Of a DNA stretch of 64,000 nt, positions 41,640 to 50,534 are shown piece after piece. The notes under the pieces were generated by a model. The model ran no database searches, had not been told where the DNA came from, and worked only from the letters and a program-made list of their open reading frames with translations. The position numbers and the translations under genes were made by a program. Origin of the DNA: Procambarus clarkii (taxonomy: Eukaryota > Arthropoda > Malacostraca > Decapoda > Cambaridae). The stretch is taken from assembly GCF_040958095.1 (NCBI RefSeq), contig NC_091193.1:33156614-33220613 (forward strand), in the 5' to 3' direction. The number at the start of each line of letters is the position of its first letter. Positions within the stretch are counted from its first letter, which is position 1.

Positions 41640-43445
41640 GTAGAACCTAAGAGATTAACCCTCCCAGCTTGTGAAGGGTAGAACATAAGAGATTAACCCT
41701 CCCAGCTTGTGAAGGGTAGAACATAGAGATTAACCCTCCCAGCTTGTGAAGGGTAGAACATAAGAGATTAACCCTCCCAGCTTGTGAAGGGTAGAACATA
41801 AGAGATTAACCCTCCCAGCTTGTGAAGGGTAGAACATAGAGATTAACCCTCCCAGCTTGTGAAGGGTAGAACATAAGAGATTAACCCTCCCAGCTTGTGA
41901 AGGGTAGAACCTAAGAGATTAACCCTCCCAGCTTGTGAAGGGTAGAACATAAGAGATTAACCCTCCCAGCTTGTGAAGGGTAGAACCTAAGAGATTAACC
42001 CTCCCAGCTTGTGAAGGGTAGAACATAGAGATTAACCCTCCCAGCTTGTGAAGGGTAGAACATAGAGATTAACCCTCCCAGCTTGTGAAGGGTAGAACAT
42101 AGAGATTAACCCTCCCAGCTTGTGAAGGGTAGAACATAAGAGATTAACCCTCCCAGCTTGTGAAGGGTAGAACATAAGAGATTAACCCTCCCAGCTTGTG
42201 AAGGGCAGAACATAGAGATTAACCCTCCCAGCTTGTGAAGGGTAGAACATAGAGATTAACCCTCCCAGCTTGTGAAGGGTAGAACATAGAGATTAACCCT
42301 CCCAGCTTGTGAAGGGTAGAACATAGAGATTAACCCTCCCAGCTTGTGAAGGGTAGAACATAGAGATTAACCCTCCCAGCTTGTGAAGGGTAGAACATAA
42401 GAGATTAACCCTCCCAGCTTGTGAAGGGTAGAACATAAGAGATTAACCCTCCCAGCTTGTGAAGGGTAGAACATAGAGATTAACCCTCCCAGCTTGTGAA
42501 GGGTAGAACATAGAGATTAACCCTCCCAGCTTGTGAAGGGTAGAACATAAGAGATTAACCCTCCCAGCTTGTAAAGGGTAGAACATAGAGATTAACCCTC
42601 CCAGCTTGTGAAGGGTAGAACATAAGAGATTAACCCTCCCAGCTTGTGAAGGGTAGAACATAGAGATTAACCCTCCCAGCTTGTGAAGGGTAGAACATAA
42701 GAGATTAACCCTCCCAGCTTGTGAAGGGTAGAACATAAGAGATTAACCCTCCCAGCTTGTGAAGGGTAGAACATAGAGATTAACCCTCCCAGCTTGTGAA
42801 GGGTAGAACATAGAGATTAACCCTCCCAGCTTGTGAAGGGTAGAACATAGAGATTAACCCTCCCAGCTTGTGAAGGGTAGAACATAAGAGATTAACCCTC
42901 CCAGCTTGTAAAGGGTAGAACATAGAGATTAACCCTCCCAGCTTGTGAAGGGTAGAACATAAGAGATTAACCCTCCCAGCTTGTGAAGGGTAGAACATAG
43001 AGATTAACCCTCCCAGCTTGTGAAGGGTATAACCTAAGAGATTAACGCTCCCAGCTTGTGAAGGGTATAACCTAAGAGATTAACGCTCCCAGCTTGTGAA
43101 GGGTAGAACCTAAGAGATTAACGCTCCCAGCTTGTGAAGGGTAGAAGCTAAGAGATTAACGCTCCCAGCTTGTGAAGGGTAGAAGCTAAGAGATTAACCC
43201 TCCCAGCTTGTGAAGGGTAGAAGCTAAGAGATTAACGCTCCCAGCTTGTGAAGGGTAGAACATAAGAGATTAACGCTCCCAGCTTGTGAAGGGTAGAACA
43301 TAAGAGATTAACGCTCCCAGCTTGTGAAGGGTAGAACATAAGAGATTAACGCTCCCAGCTTGTGAAGGGTAGAACATAAGAGATTAACGCTCCCAGCTTG
43401 TGAAGGGTAGAAGCTAAGAGATTAACGCTCCCAGCTTGTGAAGGA
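41640..43445. repeat. 36/38-bp minisatellite, about 48 copies
   Basis: Unit TTAACCCTCCCAGCTTGTGA plus AGGGTAGAACATAAGAGA. Two length classes exist: ACATAAGAGA (38) and ACATAGAGA (36). They alternate irregularly. After about 43,020 the array switches to TTAACGCTCCC units with ACCTAAG or AGCTAAG variants. There are no unique spacers, so it is not CRISPR-like. Confidence 0.97.
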
Positions 43446-43622
43446 GTGTATTAGTGGGGCAGAATGTCATCTATACACTCCACTCTTTTAAACAAATAAT
43501 TTATTAGTAAGTTAAAAGTTAATCAATTTAATAAACAAATAAATAATAAGAACTAAAATAAATTATCAAAATAACACTGGTAAATTTCTCACAACATTAC
43601 AAGAAAGGCAATGTTGTTGTTA

Positions 43623-43870
43623 GGGGCCTGGTAGCCTGGTGGATAGCGCGCAGGACTCTTAATTCTGTGGCGCGGGTTCGATTCCCGCACGAGGCAGAAA
43701 CAAATGGGCAAAGTTTCTTTCACCCTGAATGCCCCTGTTACCTAGCAGTAAATAGGTACCTGGGAGTTAGTCAGCTGTCACGGGCTGCTTCCTGGGGGTG
43801 GAGGCCTGGTCGAGGACCGGGCCGAGGGGACACTAAAGCCCCGAAATCATCTCAAGATAACCTCAAGAGA
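43623..43870 (+). repeat. tRNA-derived SINE, Lys(CTT)-like head
   Basis: Head with perfect B box (GGTTCGATTCC) and anticodon loop CTCTTAA, reading CTT. Body as in the other two copies, ending GATAACCTCAAGAG. AAGGCAATGT occurs at 43,605-43,614 and 43,870-43,879, a probable 10-bp target duplication set slightly outside the head. Confidence 0.9.
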
Positions 43871-43913
43871 AGGCAATGTCGGCTCTCGTGACGTGAGGTG
43901 AGGTGAGGTCGTG

Positions 43914-43988
43914 TTGGGGCGGAGGGATCTGAACCGGCGTTCTGCTGATTCTCAGACATCTGCCTTAACCCATTAAGCCATGATATGA
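43914..43988 (-). repeat. tRNA-like sequence, Leu(GAG)-like
   Basis: The minus strand has a perfect A box (TGGCTTAATGG), an anticodon loop CTGAGAA and a near-B box (GGTTCAGATCC). Acceptor pairing is poor and no determinants of function were checked, so it is probably another SINE head. Confidence 0.5.
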
Positions 43989-44094
43989 CTAGAGCCTACT
44001 TACCTGTATCTGTACTAAATTCCTTGGGAGGTCTTGGAGGCACGAACCGGTTCACATCCAGGATTTTATGAACGCCCCGCATACAATGCATTGC

Positions 44095-44200
44095 TTGTAC
44101 CATATCGTGGTGTAGTGGTCTAAGGTGGTTGCTTCCAAGTACCAAGAACATTGATTCGAATTCTCCTCATAACTCCTACTGATTTTCTCAATGATACGTC
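44095..44200 (+). repeat. tRNA-derived SINE of a second type
   Basis: TGGTGTAGTGG matches the A box; GATTCGAATTC is a weak B box. Its 3' block CTCCTACTGATTTTCTCAAT is shared with 46,190-46,375. Confidence 0.6.
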
Positions 44201-44231
44201 ACGTTAATATGATTTCTTTGTCCATTTGAAG

Positions 44232-46120
44232 AGAAATGTTTTAGGTGAACTCTTGGACCACAGCGAGAGTGCATGAGGGGGGGATGTTTAGGTGAACTCT
44301 TGGACCACAGCGAGAGTGCATGGGGGGGGGGGGGAATGTTTAGGTGAACTCCTGGACCACAGGGAGAGTGCATGGGGGGGGGGGGATGTTTAGGTGAACT
44401 CCTGGACCACAAGGAGAGTGCATGGGGGGGGGGGGGATGTTTAGGTGAACTCCTGGACCACAGGGAGAGTGCATGGGGGGGGGGGATGTTTAGGTGAACT
44501 CCTGGACCACAGCGAGAGTGCATTGCGGGGGGGATGTTTAGGTGAACTCTTGAACCACAGCGAGAGTGCATGGGGGGGGGGATGTTTAGGTGAACTCTTG
44601 AACCACAGCGAGAGTGCATGGGGGGGGATGTTTAGGTGAACTCTTGAACCACAGCGAGAGTGCATGGGGGGGATGTTTAGGTGAACTCTTGAACCACCGC
44701 GAGAGTGCATGGGGGGGATGTTTAGGTGAACTCTTGAACCACAGCGAGAGTGCATGGGGGGGGGGGATGTTTAGGTGAACTCTTGAACCACAGCGAGAGT
44801 GCATGGGGGGGGGGATGTTTAGGTGAACTCCTGGACCACAGCGAGAGTGCATTGCGGGGGGGGGGGATGTTTAGGTGAACTCTTGAACCACAGCGAGAGT
44901 GCATGGGGGGGGGGATGTTTAGGTGAACTCTTGAACCACAGCGAGAGTGCATGGGGGGGGGATGTTTAGGTGAACTCTTGAACCACAGCGAGAGTGCATG
45001 GGGGGGGATGTTTAGGTGAACTCTCGAACCACAGCGAGAGTGCATGGGGGGGGGGATGTTTAGGTGAACTCCTGGACCACAGCGAGAGTGCATTGCGGGG
45101 GGGGGATGTTTAGGTGAACTCTTGAACCACAGCGAGAGTGCATGGGGGGGGGGGATGTTTAGGTGAACTCTTGGACCACAGCGAGAGTGCATGGGGGGGG
45201 GGGATGTTTAGGTGAACTCCTGGACCACAGGGAGAGTGCATGGGGGGGGGGGATGTTTAGGTGAACTCCTGGACCACAGCGAGAGTGCATGGGGGGGGAT
45301 GTTTAGGTGAACTCCTGGACCACAGCGAGAGTGCATGGGGGGGGGATGTTTAGGTGAACTCCTGGACCACAGCGAGAGTGCATGGGGGGGCATGTTTAGG
45401 TGAACTCTTGGAAAAAACTCTTGGACCACAGGGAGAGTGCATGAGGGGGGGATGTTTAGGTGAACTCTTGGACCAGAGCGAGAGTGCATGGGGGGGGGGG
45501 ATCTTTAGGTGAACTCCTGGACCACAGCGAGAGTGCATGAGGGGGGGGATGTTTAGGTGAACTCTTGGAAAAAACTCTTGGACCACAGGGAGAGTGCATG
45601 AGGGGGGGATGTTTAGGTGAACTCTTGGACCACAGGGAGAGTGCATGGGGGGGGGATGTTTAGGTGAACTCTTGGAAAAAACTCTTGGACCACAGGGAGA
45701 GTGCATGAGGGGGGGGGGATGTTTAGGTGAACTCTTGGACCAAAGGGAGAGTGCAGGGGGGGGGGGATGTATAGGTGAACTCTTGGAAAAAAAGCTCTTG
45801 GACCACAGGGAGAGTGCAGGGGGGGGGATGTATAGGTGAACTCTTGGAAAAAAAGCTCTTGGACCACAGGGAGAGTGCAGGGGGGGGGGATGTATAGGTG
45901 AACTCTTGGAAAAAAAGCTCTTGGACCACAGGGAGAGTGCATGGGGGGGGATGTTTAGGTGAACTCTTGGAAAAAACTCTTGGACCACAGGGAGAGTGCA
46001 TGAGGGGGGGGGATGTTTAGGTGAACTCTTGGACCAAAGGGAGAGTGCAGGGGGGGGGGATGTATAGGTGAACTCTTGGAAAAAAAGCTCTTGGACCACA
46101 GGGAAAGTGCATGGGGGCAT
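44232..46120. repeat. G-tract minisatellite, about 39 copies of about 48 bp
   Basis: Unit GATGTTTAGGTGAACTCTTG, GACCACAGCGAGAGTGCAT and a G run of 6-12. From about 45,400 many units gain an insert GGAAAAAACTCTTGGACCAC that duplicates part of the unit. All G runs are on the plus strand (C runs in the ENPP sense strand). Open frames on both strands are artefacts. Confidence 0.97.
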
Positions 46121-46177
46121 TGCGTCAAACCCTGGCTTGGCTTCAGTTAGAAGCCTCAGAAGCCCTAGAGGATTCAG

Positions 46178-46293
46178 TTGAATCCCAGGTTGCATTGCTT
46201 TTACCATGTAGAGATGGAGTTGTCTGCCGTGATCGCTTGGGAGCACCAAGAGCATAGGTTCGAATCCTCTCCATGGCTCCTACTCATGTTCTC

Positions 46294-46324
<31 letters not shown>

Positions 46325-46340
46325 TTAAAGATAATAATAA
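46178..46340 (+). repeat. tRNA-derived SINE with (AAT)n tail
   Basis: Perfect B box (GGTTCGAATCC at about 46,257), 3' block CTCCTACTCATGTTCTCAAT, then about ten AAT units. Same SINE type as 44,095-44,200. Confidence 0.75.
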
Positions 46341-46524
46341 TAAAAAATATTCTTAAGAACATGATACAGCAGTGAATTAGTTGTTACAGAAAACACATGT
46401 TAAATAAAGCCATTAATACATAAAGTGTTTTGTGTATACTTATACATAATAGACCTTGAGAGTAAGTTACGGTTATATTGACGAACCGCCTCGGTAAGCT
46501 GCAAGTTTATTGTTCCTATACTGG
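46341..46524. other. Short intronic spacer
   Basis: AT-rich, nothing recognised. Confidence 0.4.
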
Positions 46525-48675
46525 TAAGTTAACAGTGTTGATGTTAGTAACAGGTAAGTTAACAGTGTTGATGTTAGTAACAGGTAAGTTAACAGTGTTG
46601 ATGTTAGTAACAGGTAAGTTAACTGTGTTGATGTTAGTAACAGGTACGTTAACAGTGTTGATGTTAGTAACAGGTAAGTTAACAGTGTTGATGTTAGTAA
46701 CAGGTACGTTAACAGTGTTGATGTTAGTAACAGGTACGTTAACAGTGTTGATGTTAGTAACAGGTAAGTTAACAGTGTTGATGTTAGTAACAGGTAAGTT
46801 AACAGTGTTGATGTTAGTAACAGGTAAGTTAACAGTGTTGATGTTAGTAACAGGTAAGTTAACAGTGTTGATGTTAGTAACAGGTAAGTTAACAGTGTTG
46901 ATGTTAGTAACAGGTAAGTTAACAGTGTTGATGTTAGTAACAGGTAAGTTAACAGTGTTGATGTTAGTAACAGGTAAGTTAACAGTGTTGATGTTAGTAA
47001 CAGGTAAGTTAACAGTGTTGATGTTAGTAACAGGTAAGTTAACAGTGTTGATGTTAGTAACAGGTAAGTTAACAGTGTTGATGTTAGTAACAGGTAAGTT
47101 AACAGTGTTGATGTTAGTAACAGGTAAGTTAACAGTGTTGATGTTAGTAACTGGTAAGTTAACAGTGTTGATGTTAGTAACAGGTAAGTTAACAGTGTTG
47201 ATGTTAGTAACAGGTAAGTTAACAGTGTTGATGTTAGTAACAGGTGAGTTAACAGTGTTGATGTTAGTAACAGGTAAGTTAACAGTGTTGATGTTAGTAA
47301 CTGGTAAGTTAACAGTGTTGATGTTAGTAACAGGTAAGTTAACAGTGTTGATGTTAGTAACCGGTAAGTTAACAGTGTTGATGTTAGTAACAGGTAAGTT
47401 AACAGTGTTGATGTTAGTAACAGGTAAGTTAACAGTGTTGATGTTAGTAACAGGTAAGTTAACAGTGTTGATGTTAGTAACAGGTAAGTTAACAGTGTTG
47501 ATGTTAGTAACTGGTAAGTTAACAGTGTTGATGTTAGTAACTGGTAAGTTAACAGTGTTGATGTTAGTAACAGGTAAGTTAACAGTGTTGATGTTAGTAA
47601 CAGGTAAGTTAACAGTGTTGATGTTAGTAACAGGTAAGTTAACAGTGTTGATGTTAGTAACAGGTAAGTTAACAGTGTTGTTGTTAGTAACAGGTAAGTT
47701 AACAGTGTTGATGTTAGTAACAGGTAAGTTAACAGTGTTGATGTTAGTAACAGGTAAGTTAACAGTGTTGATGTTAGTAACAGGTAAGTTAACAGTGTTG
47801 ATGTTAGTAACAGGTAAGTTAACAGTGTTGATGTTAGTAACAGGTAAGTTAACAGTGTTGATGTTATTAACAGGTAAGTTAACAGTGTTGATGTTAGTAA
47901 CAGGTAAGTTAACAGTGTTGATGTTAGTAACAGGTAAGTTAACAGTGTTGATGTTAGTAACAGGTAAGTTAACAGTGTTGATGTTAGTAACAGGTAAGTT
48001 AACAGTGTTGATGTTAGTAACAGGTAAGTTAACAGTGTTGATGTTAGTAACAGGTAAGTTAACAGTGTTGATGTTAGTAACAGGTAAGTTAACAGTGTTG
48101 ATGTTAGTAACAGGTAAGTTAACAGTGTTGATGTTAGTAACAGGTAAGTTAACAGTGTTGATGTTAGTAACAGGTACGTTAACAGTGTTGATGTTAGTAA
48201 CAGGTAAGTTAACTGTGTTGATGTTAGTAACAGGTAAGTTAACAGTGTTGATGTTAGTAACAGGTAAGTTAACTGTGTTGATGTTAGTAACAGGTACGTT
48301 AACAGTGTTGATGTTAGTAACAGGTAAGTTAACAGTGTTGATGTTAGTAACAGGTAAGTTAACAGTGTTGATGTTAGTAACAGGTAAGTTAACAGTGTTG
48401 ATGTTAGTAACAGGTAAGTTAACTGTGTTGATGTTAGTAACAGGTACGTTAACAGTGTTGATGTTAGTAACAGGTAAGTTAACAGTGTTGATGTTAGTAA
48501 CAGGTAAGTTAACAGTGTTGATGTTAGTAACAGGTAAGTTAACAGTGTTGATGTTAGTAACAGGTAAGTTAACAGTGTTGATGTTAGTAACAGGTAAGTT
48601 AACAGTGTTGATGTTAGTAACAGGTAAGTTAACAGTGCTGATGTTATTAACAGGTAAGTTAACAGTGTTGATGTC
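46525..48675. repeat. 30-bp minisatellite, about 72 copies, bearing splice-site-like motifs
   Basis: Unit CAGGTAAGTTAACAG plus TGTTGATGTTAGTAA, exceptionally homogeneous; the commonest variants are GGTACG and AACTG. The plus strand carries CAG/GTAAGT, a perfect match to the 5' splice-site consensus, in nearly every unit. The minus strand carries TTACTAAC, containing the ideal branch-point sequence TACTAAC. Because 30 is divisible by three and the unit has no stops in one frame of each strand, frames of 756 (plus) and 742 (minus) codons result. I regard them as artefacts. Confidence 0.98.
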
Positions 48676-48945
48676 TATTTGTTGCCAGGTCTGTAGGTAC
48701 GTGCAGATTCCATATGAACACAGAGGGGATCGAACGCTGATCAATTAGGGATCTAAAGGGGATCCCGCAAGACCTGAGGGCGTGGATGACCCACATGGAT
48801 CAGAGTGTATAATTAAAATTATACACCGTCAGGTACACGTGGGCCACCGTGTTTACCTTATGAAACATAAACATGTACATGGTATTATGTGAGGTAGATG
48901 AGGTGAGACAATTACTGCCAGGGAGTGAGTGAAGGCGTGACTGAC
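48676..48945. other. Intron sequence next to ENPP exon
   Basis: Contains a small hairpin, GTGTATAATT / AATTATACAC, at about 48,806-48,828. Its right end is the donor GTCAGT (minus strand). Confidence 0.6.
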
Positions 48946-49096
48946 CAGACAGTTAGTGAGGGCCAGGTCCTGGGGGTAGACGAAGGCCAGAGCGTCCAGC
49001 TGAGAGTGGGGGCACTGGTCCAGCTGCACCACCGGCGCCAAGCAGCGGGTCACGACCAGGAACACGTGGGTCGGCACCACCAGTCCTCCGCCCTCG
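48946..49096 (-). CDS. ENPP-like gene, penultimate coding exon
   Basis: 151 bp on the minus strand. The acceptor GTGTGCCTACAG precedes the exon at 49,096; the donor CTG/GTCAGT follows 48,946. The peptide is EGGGLVVPTHVFLVVTRC, then LAPVVQLDQCPHSQLDALA and FVYPQDLALTNCL. The V-P-T-H-x-F-x-V-(x)3-C start, the DQCP Cys and the ALAFVYP strand match the nuclease-like domain of ENPP proteins. These are secreted or type II membrane enzymes that hydrolyse extracellular nucleotides or lysophospholipids with a zinc-dependent N-terminal catalytic domain. That catalytic domain is not in the window: no upstream exon was found between here and 64,000. It joins in phase 0 to the exon at 38,438-38,629. Which ENPP paralogue this is cannot be told. 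Confidence 0.78.
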
Positions 49097-49141
49097 CTGT
49101 AGGCACACAACACGTCATCCATTAAGGTGTATATCACGGTG

Positions 49142-50016
49142 GGTCCAGCATGGTCAAGAGCGGCCCCGTATAGCATGGTCAAGAGCGGCCCCGTATAGCA
49201 TGGTCAAGAGCGGCCCCGTATAGCATGGTCAAGAGCGGCCCCGTATAGCATGGTCAAGAGCAGCCCCCGTATAGCATGGTCAAGAGCGGCCCCGTATAGC
49301 ATGGTCAAGAGCGGCCCCGTATAGCATGGTCAAGAGCGGCCCCGTATAGCATGGTCAAGAGCGGCCCCGTATAGCATGGTCAAGAGCGGCCCCGTATAGC
49401 ATGGTCAAGAGCGGCCCCGTATAGCATGGTCAAGAGCGGCCCCGTATAGCATGGTCAAGAGCGGCCCCGTATAGCATGGTCAAGAGCGGCCCCGTATAGC
49501 ATGGTCAAGAGCGGCCCCGTATAGCATGGTCAAGAGCGGCCCCGTATAGCATGGTCAAGAGCGGCCCCGTATAGCATGGTCAAGAGCGGCCCCGTATAGC
49601 ATGGTCAAGAGCGGCCCCGTATAGCATGGTCAAGAGCGGCCCCGTATAGCATGGTCAAGAGCGGCCCCGTATAGCATGGTCAAGAGCGGCCCCGTATAGC
49701 ATGGTCAAGAGCGGCCCCGTATAGCATGGTCAAGAGCGGCCCCGTATAGCATGGTCAAGAGCGGCCCCGTATAGCATGGTCAAGAGCCGCCCCGTATAGC
49801 ATGGTCAAGAGCGGCCCCATATAGCATGGTCAAGAGCGGCCCCGTATAGCATGGTCAAGAGCGGCCCCGTATAGCATGGTCAAGAGCGGCCCCGTATAGC
49901 ATGGTCAAGAGCGGCCCCGTATAGCATGGTCAAGAGCGGCCCCGTATAGCATGGTCAAGAGCGGCCCCGTATAGCATGGTCAAGAGCGGCCCCGTATAGC
50001 ATGGTCAAGAGCGGCC
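49142..50016. repeat. 25-bp minisatellite, about 35 copies, beside the ENPP exon
   Basis: Unit CATGGTCAAGAGCGG plus CCCCGTATAG, nearly perfect (one AGCAGCCCCC and one CGCCCC variant). It begins 46 bp upstream of the exon acceptor, so it occupies the region where the branch point would lie. Confidence 0.97.
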
Positions 50017-50104
50017 CCCTTACCCCCTGAAGGGCCGGGTGGCCGGAGTGGGAAGGACATGTATAATTAAAACCTGTTAAACTATCTATATTTCTCTCCA
50101 TAAA
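50017..50104. other. Unique spacer
   Basis: Between the 25-bp array and the ACC-rich array; nothing recognised. Confidence 0.4.
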
Positions 50105-50470
50105 CATTACTATCATCTCGACTATCACCACAACAACTACCACCACCACTACAACTACCATCACCACCACAACTACCACCACCACCACAACTACCACCAC
50201 AACAACTACCACCACCACTACAACTACCATCACCACCACCACAACTACCATCACCACCACCACAACTACCACCACTACAACTACCATCACCACTACAACT
50301 ACCATCACCACCACAACTACCACCACTACAACTACCACCACCACTACAACTACCATCACCACCACCACAACTACCACCACTACAACTACCACCACCACCA
50401 CCACTACAACTACCATCACCACCACCACAACTACCACCACTACAACTACCACCACCACCACCACTACAAC
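50105..50470. repeat. ACC/ACT-rich minisatellite, left of the palindrome
   Basis: Imperfect units built from CAACTACCACC and ACTACAACTACCATCACC on the plus strand. It ends CCACTACAAC exactly at the palindrome border. Val-only and Gly/Ser frames on the minus strand are artefacts. Confidence 0.97.
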
Positions 50471-50482
50471 AGTAGTAGGGAT

Positions 50483-50534
50483 GACATGCCACAGACGATA
50501 TTTTGTTTCTGGGAAATATCGTCTGTAGCATGTC
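50483..50534. repeat. Terminal hairpin, left tip
   Basis: GACATGCCACAGACGATATT (50,483-50,502) pairs with AATATCGTCTGTAGCATGTC (50,515-50,534) with one mismatch, around a 12-base loop, 12 bp inside the palindrome end. Confidence 0.93.

Larger units (their letters stand above)
38630..48945 (-). other. 10.3-kb terminal intron of the ENPP-like gene, filled with minisatellites
   Basis: Inferred from the phase-0 donor CTG/GTCAGT at 48,946/48,945 and the acceptor CTACAG at 38,630. By length, over half is tandem arrays (40,966-41,580; 41,640-43,445; 44,232-46,120; 46,525-48,675), with SINEs of several types between them. Confidence 0.65.

Noticed and set aside
41640-43445. CRISPR-like array of 36-38-bp repeats
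   Set aside because: There are no unique spacers between units, units abut directly, and the setting is eukaryotic.
43914-43988. Functional tRNA-Leu gene
   Set aside because: The B box is mutated and the acceptor stem does not pair well; a SINE head fits better.
44188-46255. His/Pro/Cys-rich frames up to 301 codons
   Set aside because: Translation of the G-tract minisatellite in shifting frames.
46478-48748. 756- and 742-codon frames as genuine proteins
   Set aside because: They are perfect translations of a 30-bp repeat on both strands with no flanking coding sequence, signal or domain. Reported only as a curiosity.
49142-50016. Extending the ENPP exon into the 25-bp array
   Set aside because: A 25-bp unit shifts frame and meets a stop within one or two units; the acceptor TGTGCCTACAG at 49,097 gives a clean exon.
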